Below are positions 1-7,345 of a DNA stretch of 10,897 bases, piece by piece; the first letter of the stretch is position 1, and each line of letters opens with the position of its first letter. The notes beneath the pieces are model-generated. The model had not been told where the DNA came from. It did not search any database and saw only the letters and a list, made by a program, of their open reading frames with translations. The DNA is from Anaerolineales bacterium (lineage in GTDB: Bacteria > Chloroflexota > Anaerolineae > Anaerolineales > E44-bin32), in assembly GCA_011772595.1 (NCBI GenBank), contig WVZH01000165.1:2730-13626 (forward strand). The letters are read 5' to 3'. The translations under genes and the position numbers were made by a program.

Positions 1-1569
1 ATTGATCCGGTACGAGTGGAAACGGCACGTGGATTGGGGGCCTTGGCGGTCCCACGTGGTGAGGCGGAGGGAGCCGTGGCGGCGTTCAGCCAAGGAATGG
101 GCTGCGACATCGTTTTGATATGCGCCGACACACCCTCCGACGATCCAATCGCACTGGCGGGAGATCTGGCCCGCGACCGAGCGCGTGTGGTGGTAATTGG
201 CGCGGTGGGAATGGACATTCCTCGCAAGACCTATTATGAGAAGGAACTAAGTTTGATTGTTTCGCGCTCGTATGGACCGGGAAGGTATGACCCGGTCTAC
301 GAAGAGGCGGGGGTCGATTACCCTAAGGGTTATGTCCGCTGGACGGAGGGTCGCAATCTACAGGCGGTCGTCGAATTGATTGCCGAGGGAGGACTGGACG
401 CAGCCGCTCTCGTAAGCCATCGCTTCCCAATCGATCGAGCAAATGAAGCGTACGACCTTATTACAGGTGAGTCTGACCAGCCTTTTCTCGGCGTGTTGTT
501 AACCTATCCCCTGGAGGCGCCAGAACCTGTAGCCGGCATGCGTCGCATCGCCCTAGAGGATCGTCCGATAAAACCTTCAACGGCCGTACGTCTGGGAGCG
601 TTGGGAGCAGGGAACTTCGCCACAGCAGTTATGTTCCCAACAATACGGAAAGTGAAGGACGTTGAATTCGTCGGCCTGGCAACGGCGACAGGTTTGAAGA
701 GCGCTCACGTTGGGAAGCGTTTTGGATTTCACTACGCAACCACGGATGAAACCGAGATTTTCTCGGATGAGCAGGTCAATACCGTCGCTATCCTTACCCG
801 TCATCATCAACATGGAAGCCAGGTCGTCGCAGCGTTGAAAGCCGGAAAACACGTCTTTTGCGAAAAGCCGCTTGCATTGGATCGAGAAACGTTGATTGAT
901 GTGGCGCAGGCATTGAAAGCCAGCGAACGGATGTTGATGGTGGGTTTCAACCGCCGATTTGCCCCGCTCGCAGTAGGTATGAAGAGCTTTCTCGAGGGTG
1001 TTCGTGAACCGAAACTGATGTCCTATCGAGTAAACGCTGGTTTCCTTCCGGATGGACATTGGATTCACGACCCGGCACAAGGAGGCGGTCGCATCATCGG
1101 GGAAGCCTGTCACTTCATTGATTTTCTAACCTACATCGTGGGGACAACGCCGAGCCGTGTATCTACCCTCGGGCTACCTGATCTTGATCGTTACAACGAG
1201 GACAATGTGGTGATTACGCTCGAGTTCCCTGAGGGTTCCAAAGGGACAATTATGTATCTAGCGTCCGGTGATCCGACCTTCCCTAAAGAGCGGATTGAAG
1301 TTTTCGGAGGTGGGAGGGTGGCCGTGCTGGATGATTTCCGTCGTCTGGAAACTATCGCCGCAGGGCGGCAACGTATGCACCGTACATTTTTACGACAGGA
1401 CAAGGGCCACAGAAGTGAGTGGAAATTGTTTGTTCGAGCGATCATCGAAGGTGGACCGCCCCCCATCCCCTACGAGCACTTGTTTGACGTCACGCTTGCT
1501 TCTTTCGCTGCAGTCGAATCTCTACGAAAAGGCAAGCCTGTAACGCTCACCTCACTTTCAGAGCCCTGA
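1..1569 (+). CDS. Bi-domain oxidoreductase (zinc-dehydrogenase-like + Gfo/Idh/MocA), 5'-truncated
   Basis: The frame is open from base 1 to the TGA at 1567-1569, and the protein already begins inside a Rossmann fold. The true start is therefore upstream; the GTG at 16 is not a credible start. Residues 1 to about 190 (window numbering) look like the second half of a medium-chain zinc-type dehydrogenase, with a hydrophobic strand before an IGAVGMD loop and a C-terminal catalytic segment. A Gfo/Idh/MocA NAD(P)-dependent sugar oxidoreductase follows. Its nucleotide-binding GALGAGNFA loop is encoded at 595-621, the EKP motif at 862-870 (Lys289), and a GEACHFID motif with His371 and Asp374 at about 1099-1122. 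Proteins of this fused type occur in polysaccharide clusters. The substrate is probably a nucleotide-linked or glycan-linked sugar, but this cannot be fixed from sequence. The stop overlaps the next ATG by 1 nt (TGATG), implying translational coupling with the heparinase-like gene. The family call is firm; the reaction is not known. Confidence 0.88.
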   Translation: MDPVRVETARGLGALAVPRGEAEGAVAAFSQGMGCDIVLICADTPSDDPIALAGDLARDRARVVVIGAVGMDIPRKTYYEKELSLIVSRSYGPGRYDPVYEEAGVDYPKGYVRWTEGRNLQAVVELIAEGGLDAAALVSHRFPIDRANEAYDLITGESDQPFLGVLLTYPLEAPEPVAGMRRIALEDRPIKPSTAVRLGALGAGNFATAVMFPTIRKVKDVEFVGLATATGLKSAHVGKRFGFHYATTDETEIFSDEQVNTVAILTRHHQHGSQVVAALKAGKHVFCEKPLALDRETLIDVAQALKASERMLMVGFNRRFAPLAVGMKSFLEGVREPKLMSYRVNAGFLPDGHWIHDPAQGGGRIIGEACHFIDFLTYIVGTTPSRVSTLGLPDLDRYNEDNVVITLEFPEGSKGTIMYLASGDPTFPKERIEVFGGGRVAVLDDFRRLETIAAGRQRMHRTFLRQDKGHRSEWKLFVRAIIEGGPPPIPYEHLFDVTLASFAAVESLRKGKPVTLTSLSEP

Positions 1570-3848
1570 TGGCCCCTCTAACGCTAGCACTTCGAGCCGT
1601 CCGTGAACTTGGGCCGGGCCCCTTGGTTCTATACGCCCTATATCGAGTTCAACTACGGAGCGGGTGGTTGCGTTGGCGGACGCGGCAATACTCTTGGGAA
1701 GCGCGTCCGCTCTCCTGGTGGCTTCAACCTGGAATTCCCAGCGATCCCGATCGTTATTTAGAACACCGTGCCCAACTGGCGCGTCGTTTTTTCACAAGCT
1801 TTGGCGTGGATTTCAGAGCTTCTCTTACGCGTCTGATCGGTGAAGCAGATACCAAGGTCATTGAGGAGGCCAGGGAGATCCTAGATGGTCGCTTCCGCTT
1901 ATTCGGAGCACGACCGGTGTCATTGGGTTTCCCCCCTGATTGGCACAGCTTCGCGCCCATGGCGGGGGGTGAAAACGCCGAGAGTGTTGGTCACGACCGC
2001 CATTGGACTGTGTACGATGAGAATTCATTGCCGGCAGACGTGAAGCTGCTATGGGAACCGGCGCGCTTTGGCGGGGTGTATCCACTGGTAAGGGCATACC
2101 ATGTAACAGGCGAGGCTCAATACGCCAAAGCTATCTGGACGATGCTGGAATCATGGCGCCATTTCAATCATCCCAATTTGGGCCCGCATTGGTTCTCGGC
2201 ACAGGAAGTGGCGTTGCGCTTAATGGCGATCGTCTTTGCCATGTTTGCCACTTTACCGTGGATCGAGCAGGATCCCGAGAGACTATGCCTCTATGCACAG
2301 ACGATCGCCGTACACGCAGCGCGTATACCGCCCACTTTGATCTACGCTCGAGCGCAGGGAAACAACCATCTGCTTGTTGAAGCGGTGGCGCTGTTTACCG
2401 CGGGTCTGCTATTCCCTGAATTTCGTCAAGCTGAAAGGTGGCACCGCCTTGGACGTCGATGGCTTGAGACTGCCGTTGTGGAGCAGATCTTCCCGGATGG
2501 CGGCTATGTCCAACATTCGACCAATTATCAACGTCTGGCGTTACAGGCCGGATTGTGGGCGGCGCGGTTGGCGGAAGTCAACGAGGTGCCTCTGTCCTCC
2601 GATGTGCTTGATGCACTGTGCAGAATCACCCGCTGCTTGATGGCGCTCACAGATCACGAAAGTGGTCGCACAGCCAACTTCGGTCCCAATGACGGGGCTC
2701 ACATCCTCCCATTGAGCACCTGTTCTGGTGAGGATTTCCGCCCCACGATTCAGGCCGCTTCACTGGCCCTTTTCGGCCGTCGGACTATTCCTCCAGGTCC
2801 CTGGGACGAAGCGTGTGCTTGGCTTGGCCTCGAGGAAGAGACTGTTGTTATCTCACGTGCCGAGGCAGAGAGGGAATCCACGAATGGCGAACCGAACGAT
2901 GGTTTCACCCTCGCCCCGACTCTCTCCCTAGAAGGGAGAGGGGAGACAAGATCGGTTTCACAGGATGTTTTCCCAGAAGCCGGTCTTTATTTCTTACGCG
3001 GGGAATACTCTTGGGGGATGCTACGCTGCGCGCAATTTCGCTCACGACCTGGGCATTCGGATCAGATGCATTTGGACTTGTGGTGGCATGGACAAAATGC
3101 TGCCTGCGATCCTGGCACCTATCTCTACAACGGTGAAGCGCCGTGGGACAATCCGTTAATGGCTGCTGGTGTGCATAACACACTCTTGGTCGACGGACTT
3201 GAGCCTATGAAACGGGTGGGGCGCTTTCTGTGGCTCGACTGGGCGCAAGGGGGGTTCTTGGGATCTTGGAGGTCGCAGGAAGGTGATCTCGAAGTCCTCG
3301 CCGCAGAACAGAGAGGGTATTTGCGTCAAGGTATTCTGCATCGCAGAACCGTCGCTCGGGTTGGAGACGATTTTTGGTTGGTGGCGGATGATTTGCAAGG
3401 CGATGGGGTCCACGTGGCGACCAACGGTTGGTTGATTCCAGATCGACCGTGGCAATGGGAGCAGAAGCAACTCACCTTGAAGTTGTGGGAAAGTCAGGCC
3501 GAGGTGCGGTTGGATGGCCCTCAAGGCCATGTCGGTTTATACCGTGCTGGTGAACGAATTGCGGGAAAAGAGGTCGCTGGGCAAGCTCACCTTTGGGGAT
3601 GGCGTTCGAGGACCTACGCTGTGAAAGAACCAGCATTGCGACTTGTTCACCATGTTGAAGCCCCACTTCCGTTCCGTCTTCAGACGTGGTGGACCTTCGA
3701 TGACTTCAATCCCGAGAGTATCTCGCTTGATTGGAACGAACCCGGATCGGGTTCGACGGCGTTGGCCCGGATCGTGTGGAGAGAACAAAGTTTGGATGTA
3801 AACGATGCACATCGTGTTGATACACCAGGCATTCGCAACATTAGGTGA
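1569..3848 (+). CDS. Heparinase II/III-family protein (putative polysaccharide lyase)
   Basis: This 759-residue protein has the heparinase II/III layout: an alpha-helical toroid domain (about residues 60-430) followed by a beta-sandwich (about 465-730). Family signatures include GNNHLL at residues 264-269, a DGGYVQHSTNYQRL segment with His316 and Tyr320, NFGPNDGAHI, and HSDQMHLD starting at His496. These are the Asn/His/Tyr positions expected of lyases that cleave uronate-containing glycans by beta-elimination. No clear signal peptide is visible, although the N-terminus has a hydrophobic patch near residues 14-25. In a biosynthesis cluster it may trim, release or epimerise the nascent glycan rather than scavenge it. 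Its ATG overlaps the preceding stop by 1 nt, and its 3' end runs 44 nt into the glycosyltransferase gene. The linker at residues 445-461 is encoded by a palindromic repeat. The family is confident; the substrate is unknown. Confidence 0.88.
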   Translation: MAPLTLALRAVRELGPGPLVLYALYRVQLRSGWLRWRTRQYSWEARPLSWWLQPGIPSDPDRYLEHRAQLARRFFTSFGVDFRASLTRLIGEADTKVIEEAREILDGRFRLFGARPVSLGFPPDWHSFAPMAGGENAESVGHDRHWTVYDENSLPADVKLLWEPARFGGVYPLVRAYHVTGEAQYAKAIWTMLESWRHFNHPNLGPHWFSAQEVALRLMAIVFAMFATLPWIEQDPERLCLYAQTIAVHAARIPPTLIYARAQGNNHLLVEAVALFTAGLLFPEFRQAERWHRLGRRWLETAVVEQIFPDGGYVQHSTNYQRLALQAGLWAARLAEVNEVPLSSDVLDALCRITRCLMALTDHESGRTANFGPNDGAHILPLSTCSGEDFRPTIQAASLALFGRRTIPPGPWDEACAWLGLEEETVVISRAEAERESTNGEPNDGFTLAPTLSLEGRGETRSVSQDVFPEAGLYFLRGEYSWGMLRCAQFRSRPGHSDQMHLDLWWHGQNAACDPGTYLYNGEAPWDNPLMAAGVHNTLLVDGLEPMKRVGRFLWLDWAQGGFLGSWRSQEGDLEVLAAEQRGYLRQGILHRRTVARVGDDFWLVADDLQGDGVHVATNGWLIPDRPWQWEQKQLTLKLWESQAEVRLDGPQGHVGLYRAGERIAGKEVAGQAHLWGWRSRTYAVKEPALRLVHHVEAPLPFRLQTWWTFDDFNPESISLDWNEPGSGSTALARIVWREQSLDVNDAHRVDTPGIRNIR
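2901..2949 (+). repeat. C-rich/G-rich palindromic repeat inserted in frame in the heparinase-like gene
   Basis: The segment has a C-rich left half and a G-rich right half around a perfect 7-bp inverted repeat: CTCTCCC at 2922-2928, a 5-nt loop, and GGGAGAG at 2934-2940. The flanks continue the C-rich and G-rich trend. It is read through in frame as the low-complexity stretch TLAPTLSLEGRGETR (residues 447-461), exactly between the helical and beta-sandwich domains. The pattern resembles dispersed palindromic repeats common in intergenic DNA of many environmental bacteria (recollection, not a search result). No second copy was seen in this window. Confidence 0.6.
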
Positions 3849-5040
3849 GCCTGGCGGCACCCGCCACCATGAATTTTCACGCTATCTTGCGGTCCAAGGA
3901 CATCGAGTGACTGTAATTACTGGGCAGGTGAGCTACTTGACCGGCCGACGTACGGCGTCTGGCTGGGTGCAACGTGAAGGCGAAGAAGCAGGTGTATCGA
4001 TCCTACGCTGCTACACCTACCCTGCCTGGCATCGTTCCTTTTTCCATCGCCTGCTCAGTTTCCTCAGTTTCATGCTTTCTTCGTTCATCGTTGGGTTGAG
4101 TGTGCGCGACATTGATCTGGTATGGGGCACTTCGCCACCGATCTTTCAAGGTCTGACGGCGTGGATGCTGGCAAGGCTGAAGCGGACGCGTTTCCTGTTC
4201 GAGGTGCGTGATTTGTGGCCGCACTTTGCGGTCGCCGTCGGCGTGTTACGAAATCCCTTGCTGATCCGACTTTCGGAATGGCTTGAGCGGTTTCTCTACC
4301 GCAGCGCAGACGGTGTCATCGTCAATTCGCCCGGTTTTATCGAGCACGTGAGTATGCGCGGGGCACGCACTGTAGAGTTGGTGCCGAATGGCGTCGACCT
4401 TTCGATGTTTGATGTGGAGGAAATGGAGGAAGCGTTCCGAAAGGAAAACGATCTCGTTGAGAAATTCGTGGTACTTTATGCTGGGGCGCATGGTATGTCC
4501 AACGACCTGGAAGTGATGCTTGAGACTGCTGACCAGATGCGCGAGATGGAGGAGATCGTCTTCCTGTTCATTGGGGACGGGAAAGAGAAGCAAGCGTTGA
4601 TGGCGAAAGCTCAGGCGATGGGTTTGAGGAATGTGCGTTTCATGCCGCCAGTGCCCAAGACCGAGATGCCGAAGGTCTTAGCCGCCGCCGATGTTTGTGT
4701 CGCCATACTGAAGCCGATCGAAGCCTACAAGACGACGTATCCGAACAAGGTTTTCGACTACATGGCAGCCGGGCGCCCTGTGGTGTTGGCAATCGACGGT
4801 GTAATCCGGTCGGTAGTTGAAGAGGCGAGGGCGGGATTGTTTGTGCAGCCCGGGAGCCCGGAGTCCATGTCGCAGGCCATCCGCAAGCTGGCTGAAGATC
4901 GCGACCTGGGGCAACGCATGGGTCGTGCTGGTCGAGATTATGTGGCGGAACATTTCAACCGACCTGTAATAGCGATGCGTCTTGAGGGGATGATGGAGGA
5001 GATGGTAGGGCGCGATCAGGGTAGAGGGGGTGATGTCTAG
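3805..5040 (+). CDS. Glycosyltransferase, GT4-type (WbuB-like GT-B fold)
   Basis: This 411-residue GT-B glycosyltransferase transfers a sugar from a nucleotide donor to a lipid-linked acceptor on the cytoplasmic face of the membrane. The N-terminus (MHIVLIHQAF, then GEPGGTRHHE) is the usual opening of this family, with its glycine-rich acceptor-domain loop, which supports the ATG at 3805 despite a 44-nt overlap with the upstream gene. Other landmarks are RDLWP at residues 135-139, typical of WbuB/FnlA-associated transferases, VPNGVD at 193-198 opening the C-terminal Rossmann domain, and NKVFDYMAAGRPVV at 314-327, the donor-binding block. The first acidic residue of the classical EX7E motif appears replaced, as seen in this subgroup. 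A hydrophobic stretch near residues 74-92 (FFHRLLSFLSFMLSSF region) suggests membrane association. It is probably co-transcribed with the two genes before it. Donor and linkage cannot be predicted. Confidence 0.92.
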   Translation: MHIVLIHQAFATLGEPGGTRHHEFSRYLAVQGHRVTVITGQVSYLTGRRTASGWVQREGEEAGVSILRCYTYPAWHRSFFHRLLSFLSFMLSSFIVGLSVRDIDLVWGTSPPIFQGLTAWMLARLKRTRFLFEVRDLWPHFAVAVGVLRNPLLIRLSEWLERFLYRSADGVIVNSPGFIEHVSMRGARTVELVPNGVDLSMFDVEEMEEAFRKENDLVEKFVVLYAGAHGMSNDLEVMLETADQMREMEEIVFLFIGDGKEKQALMAKAQAMGLRNVRFMPPVPKTEMPKVLAAADVCVAILKPIEAYKTTYPNKVFDYMAAGRPVVLAIDGVIRSVVEEARAGLFVQPGSPESMSQAIRKLAEDRDLGQRMGRAGRDYVAEHFNRPVIAMRLEGMMEEMVGRDQGRGGDV

Positions 5041-5192
5041 TATTGATATACGGCGGTTGGGTTGAGTAGGGACCATTCGATGTCATTGCTCCGATCTAAG
5101 TTATGCGGCGAGACTCCGAAATTCAATGCTAATTCGTCACCTCCACAGAGGCCAATGACAGCCTGGGGAAGATAAAAGAGGTTGTTTCTAGC

Positions 5193-5834
5193 ATGTGTGC
5201 GGCGTTGTTTCCGCAAGGTATCCCACGAAGGAAACGGATCTTCGACCTGGTGCTTACACTGCCAGGGCTGATCCTGATCAGTCCTTTTCTCTTCGTGATC
5301 GCGCTATTGGTACGCTTTCGTCTTGGGAAACCGGTGCTTTTTCGCCAAATGCGCCCCGGTTATCTCGGTAAGCCGTTTGCAATCTACAAGTTTCGAACGA
5401 TGACGGATGCTCGTGATGAGGACGGTGCTCTTCTCCCCGACGCCGAGCGGATGACATGGTTTGGGCGCATTTTGCGATCCTTCAGTCTCGACGAGTTGCC
5501 GGAGGTTATTAATGTGCTGCGCGGGGAAATGAGTTTGGTGGGACCAAGACCGCTCTTGATGCAATATCTCGACCGTTACACACCTGAGCAGGCTCGCAGG
5601 CACGAAGTATTGCCGGGAATTACAGGATGGGCACAGGTCAGTGGGCGTAATGTTATCACCTGGGAAGATAAGTTCCGCCACGATGTGTGGTACGTGGATC
5701 ACTGGTCCCTAAGATTGGATTTGAAGATACTCTGGCAAACGCTTTGGAAAGCGATCAAGCGGGAGGGTATCAGCCAACCGGGTCATGCTACAGCGGAGGA
5801 ATTTATGGGCGATGAGGAGATGGATGGGGTCTAA
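5193..5834 (+). CDS. Small monotopic phosphoglycosyl transferase (bacterial sugar transferase, PglC/WcaJ-C type)
   Basis: This 213-residue protein corresponds to the catalytic domain of the bacterial sugar transferase family (PF02397), without the N-terminal membrane domain of WbaP/WcaJ. It transfers a sugar-1-phosphate from a nucleotide sugar to undecaprenyl phosphate, the first membrane step of glycan assembly. Visible features are the KRIFD entry at 14-18 and a re-entrant hydrophobic helix at about 18-40 broken by Ser30-Pro31. KFRTM at 66-70, the catalytic Asp100-Glu101 dyad in SLDELPEVINVL, SLVGPRP at 114-120 and PGITGWAQVSGRN at 141-153 follow. A purine-rich site (AAGAGGT, about 5176-5182) lies about 10 nt before the ATG. 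The length matches PglC, which uses UDP-di-N-acetylbacillosamine. With PglD-like and PglE-like enzymes downstream, a related amino sugar is a reasonable guess, but specificity is not encoded in an obvious motif. The 152-bp gap before it contains no gene I can support. Confidence 0.93.
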   Translation: MCAALFPQGIPRRKRIFDLVLTLPGLILISPFLFVIALLVRFRLGKPVLFRQMRPGYLGKPFAIYKFRTMTDARDEDGALLPDAERMTWFGRILRSFSLDELPEVINVLRGEMSLVGPRPLLMQYLDRYTPEQARRHEVLPGITGWAQVSGRNVITWEDKFRHDVWYVDHWSLRLDLKILWQTLWKAIKREGISQPGHATAEEFMGDEEMDGV

Positions 5835-5971
5835 GGGTGGAGAGACGAACGAAAGGATAAAGTGTTATATAGATGGGCTGCTATGGATCCAAGTGGATTG
5901 CGATCCGGGGAGGTTATGAATAATTCTGTCAAATGAGAGTTTCGGATTGCTAGAAGGGGTTTTTACTAGAG

Positions 5972-5999
5972 TTGACTTGTGGTATAAGAGGCGTACAAA
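5972..5999 (+). promoter_or_regulatory. Candidate sigma70-type promoter upstream of the 63-residue ORF
   Basis: TTGACT at 5972-5977 matches the -35 consensus at five of six positions. TACAAA at 5994-5999, 16 bp downstream, matches the -10 consensus at four of six. It lies in the AT-richer part of the 254-bp gap 5835-6088, which otherwise holds no supported gene. The -35 element overlaps the first copy of a direct repeat, so a regulator could act here. Alternative -10 elements further downstream (around 6032-6037) are possible. Confidence 0.35.
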
Positions 6000-6013
6000 A
6001 GTCTGACTTGTGG
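5973..6013 (+). repeat. Pair of 10-bp direct repeats, 31 bp apart (possible operator)
   Basis: TGACTTGTGG occurs at 5973-5982 and again at 6004-6013, each preceded by GT or GTC. The start-to-start spacing of 31 bp is close to three helical turns, placing both copies on the same DNA face. They straddle the candidate promoter, which suits tandem binding of a regulator. No matching regulator gene is in the window. Confidence 0.4.
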
Positions 6014-6077
6014 AAATTGCACAAATAGGAATAAGATATATGTATCAGCAAGGCATTTGACACTAACTCACAGCAGA

Positions 6078-6084
6078 GGAGGAG
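6078..6084 (+). promoter_or_regulatory. Strong Shine-Dalgarno fixing the GTG start of the small ORF
   Basis: GGAGGAG ends 4 nt before the GTG at 6089, within a longer purine run from 6075. It is the strongest ribosome binding site in the window and is the main reason to accept the 63-codon frame as a real, possibly highly translated gene. Confidence 0.7.
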
Positions 6085-6088
6085 TAAC

Positions 6089-6280
6089 GTGAAAGAACCC
6101 CTTGAATTCTATGATATTAAAACGAAGACTAAGTTCACGAGTTCGGAATGGAGGATCGAATCCAAAGAGTCGAAGGGAAAGACTCGCTGGTTTGCCGTCG
6201 CTCGCGCCCCGGGAGGAACACATGAAGCCTGGCGGATCGTAGCTGCGGATTTCGCTAAGAAATACACGCAAATGTATTAA
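6089..6280 (+). CDS. Small conserved-looking protein of unknown function (63 aa)
   Basis: I do not recognise this protein. It begins with GTG (MKEPLEFYDIK) behind a near-perfect Shine-Dalgarno and ends at TAA, 24 nt before the stem of a Rho-independent terminator. It has a candidate promoter upstream, so it looks like a self-contained single-gene unit within the glycan locus. The sequence is rich in Lys, Arg, Phe, Tyr and Trp, with no cysteine, no signal peptide and no membrane segment. Alternating polar and hydrophobic residues (FYDIKTKTKFTSSEWRIES, then TRWFAVARAP and AWRIVAADF) suggest a small beta-rich fold of five or so strands with a short C-terminal helix. A nucleic-acid-binding or regulatory role is conceivable from size and charge, but nothing proves it. 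The genetic signals around it argue against a chance frame. Confidence 0.72.
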   Translation: MKEPLEFYDIKTKTKFTSSEWRIESKESKGKTRWFAVARAPGGTHEAWRIVAADFAKKYTQMY

Positions 6281-6288
6281 AGAGCACA

Positions 6289-6351
6289 TTGGAGTTGTGT
6301 ATCCCGAGCTGCCCTTGCAAGTGGGCGGCTCGTTCTTTTTGTACACTCCAA
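6289..6351. repeat. Outer inverted repeat enclosing the terminator
   Basis: TTGGA (6289-6293) and GTGTA (6297-6301) can pair with TCCAA (6347-6351) and TACAC (6342-6346), giving ten pairs with a 3-nt bulge. This second stem encloses both the terminator hairpin and its T-run. It might stabilise the transcript 3' end or act as a DNA-level operator for the downstream E1 genes; which of these, if any, is unknown. Confidence 0.45.
6305..6340 (+). terminator. Rho-independent terminator after the small ORF
   Basis: CGAGCTGCCC (6305-6314) pairs with GGGCGGCTCG (6323-6332) over 10 bp with a single G-U wobble and an 8-nt loop. It is followed directly by TTCTTTTT (6333-6340). This separates the small ORF from the 2-oxoacid dehydrogenase block, which must then have its own promoter or depend on readthrough. 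Confidence 0.85.
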
Positions 6352-6382
6352 CGGTTGTGTTATCATTTTTCTGCTCCTGTCG

Positions 6383-6399
6383 CCTGGTTTGATACCGGG
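6383..6399 (+). promoter_or_regulatory. Short hairpin just upstream of the E1 alpha ribosome binding site
   Basis: CCTGGT (6383-6388) and ACCGGG (6394-6399) can form a 6-bp stem with one wobble and a 5-nt loop, 6 nt before the GAGG ribosome binding site at 6406-6409. No T-run follows, so it is not a terminator. A modest leader structure affecting translation is possible. Confidence 0.25.
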
Positions 6400-6418
6400 T
6401 TGGATGAGGCGTGATTGA

Positions 6419-7345
6419 ATGGTGTCTCAAGTTCCCCAGCAAGAAGAATTCTATCGCCAGATGTTACGTATCCGGCTCTTTGAGGAGACGGTACTGGAGT
6501 TGTTCCCACGTGGCGTGATCTACGGCACCACGCATACCTACATCGGCCAGGAAGCAAACGCGGTTGGCGTGTTGAGTTGGTTGGAAGACGGCGATGTCGT
6601 TGTGAGCAATCATCGTTGTCACGGGCACTTCCTGGCCTATGGTGGTTCGATGCATGCCCTGGCGGCGGAATTGATGGGACGATCAACCGGGGTGTGCGGC
6701 GGGCGCGGTGGCAGCCAGCATGTCAAATGGAAGGATTTTTACGCCAACGGTATCCTGGGTGGGACGATCCCGCTCGCGGTCGGAATTGCTTTTGCCGAGA
6801 TGGTGAAAGGAAACGGCAAGATCGTCTTCGCTTTCATGGGTGATGGGACGCTTGGTGAGGGCGTGGTATACGAAAGCCTCAACATGGCTTCGTTATGGCA
6901 ACTCCCGGTACTTTTCGTTCTTGAGAACAACCGCTATGCCCAGAGCACACCCATCCGCATGAATCTTGCCGGTGAGATCTCGGTGCGCTTCCAGGCTTTC
7001 GGCATCCAGGCCGACGAGATCGAAGCGGCTGACGTGGTTTCTATTCATGAACTCGCCCGGGAGGCTGTGACAAGCGTGCGCGGGGGCGCAGGACCGCGCG
7101 CAGTTATTCTACACACCTACCGCTTTGCTCCACACTCAAAAGGCGACGACACGCGAGACCCAGAAGAGATCGCTAGCTTCAGAGCCCGGGATCCACTACG
7201 TTTGTTGGGGGAAAGTATCCCGGAGAATTCAAGGCGTGACATCGGATCGAGAATTACCCTTGAGGTCGAGCAGGCATTCAAAAAAGCAGAATCCGACCCC
7301 ATGGCAGACCCCCACACGCTCACTCCACCATTGGACGTCGCCTAA
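6419..7345 (+). CDS. 2-oxoacid dehydrogenase E1 component, alpha subunit (ThDP-dependent)
   Basis: This 308-residue protein is the ThDP-binding half of an alpha2beta2 2-oxoacid dehydrogenase E1 (pyruvate, branched-chain or acetoin dehydrogenase type). It decarboxylates a 2-oxoacid and passes the acyl group to a lipoyl arm. Motifs seen are IGQEANAVG at 42-50, SNHRCHGHFLA with His65, and GGRGGSQH at 94-101. The ThDP signature starts GDGTLGEG at 141 and ends with Asn170-Asn171. An active-site loop, HSKGDDTRDPEE, starts at His239. It is at the short end for the family, consistent with compact bacterial forms. GAGG at 6406-6409 precedes the ATG by 9 nt. The stop overlaps the beta-subunit ATG by 1 nt (TAATG), so the two are translationally coupled. 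The substrate cannot be assigned. The location beside sugar genes, not beside a normal E2 or E3, argues for a specialised role. Confidence 0.93.
   Translation: MVSQVPQQEEFYRQMLRIRLFEETVLELFPRGVIYGTTHTYIGQEANAVGVLSWLEDGDVVVSNHRCHGHFLAYGGSMHALAAELMGRSTGVCGGRGGSQHVKWKDFYANGILGGTIPLAVGIAFAEMVKGNGKIVFAFMGDGTLGEGVVYESLNMASLWQLPVLFVLENNRYAQSTPIRMNLAGEISVRFQAFGIQADEIEAADVVSIHELAREAVTSVRGGAGPRAVILHTYRFAPHSKGDDTRDPEEIASFRARDPLRLLGESIPENSRRDIGSRITLEVEQAFKKAESDPMADPHTLTPPLDVA

Noticed and set aside
577..1113. 178-codon frame on the - strand
   Set aside because: It lies antisense within the Gfo/Idh domain, has no recognisable domain, and its composition is that expected from the complement of a real gene.
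5041..5192. Possible degraded gene between the glycosyltransferase and the sugar transferase
   Set aside because: No frame gives more than a short run without stops and no residual motif of a known family is visible.
5907..5936. Leader mini-ORF (MNNSVK) after a GGGGAGG sequence
   Set aside because: The purine run is only 2 nt from the ATG, too close for normal initiation, and six codons give no regulatory signature such as repeated amino-acid codons.
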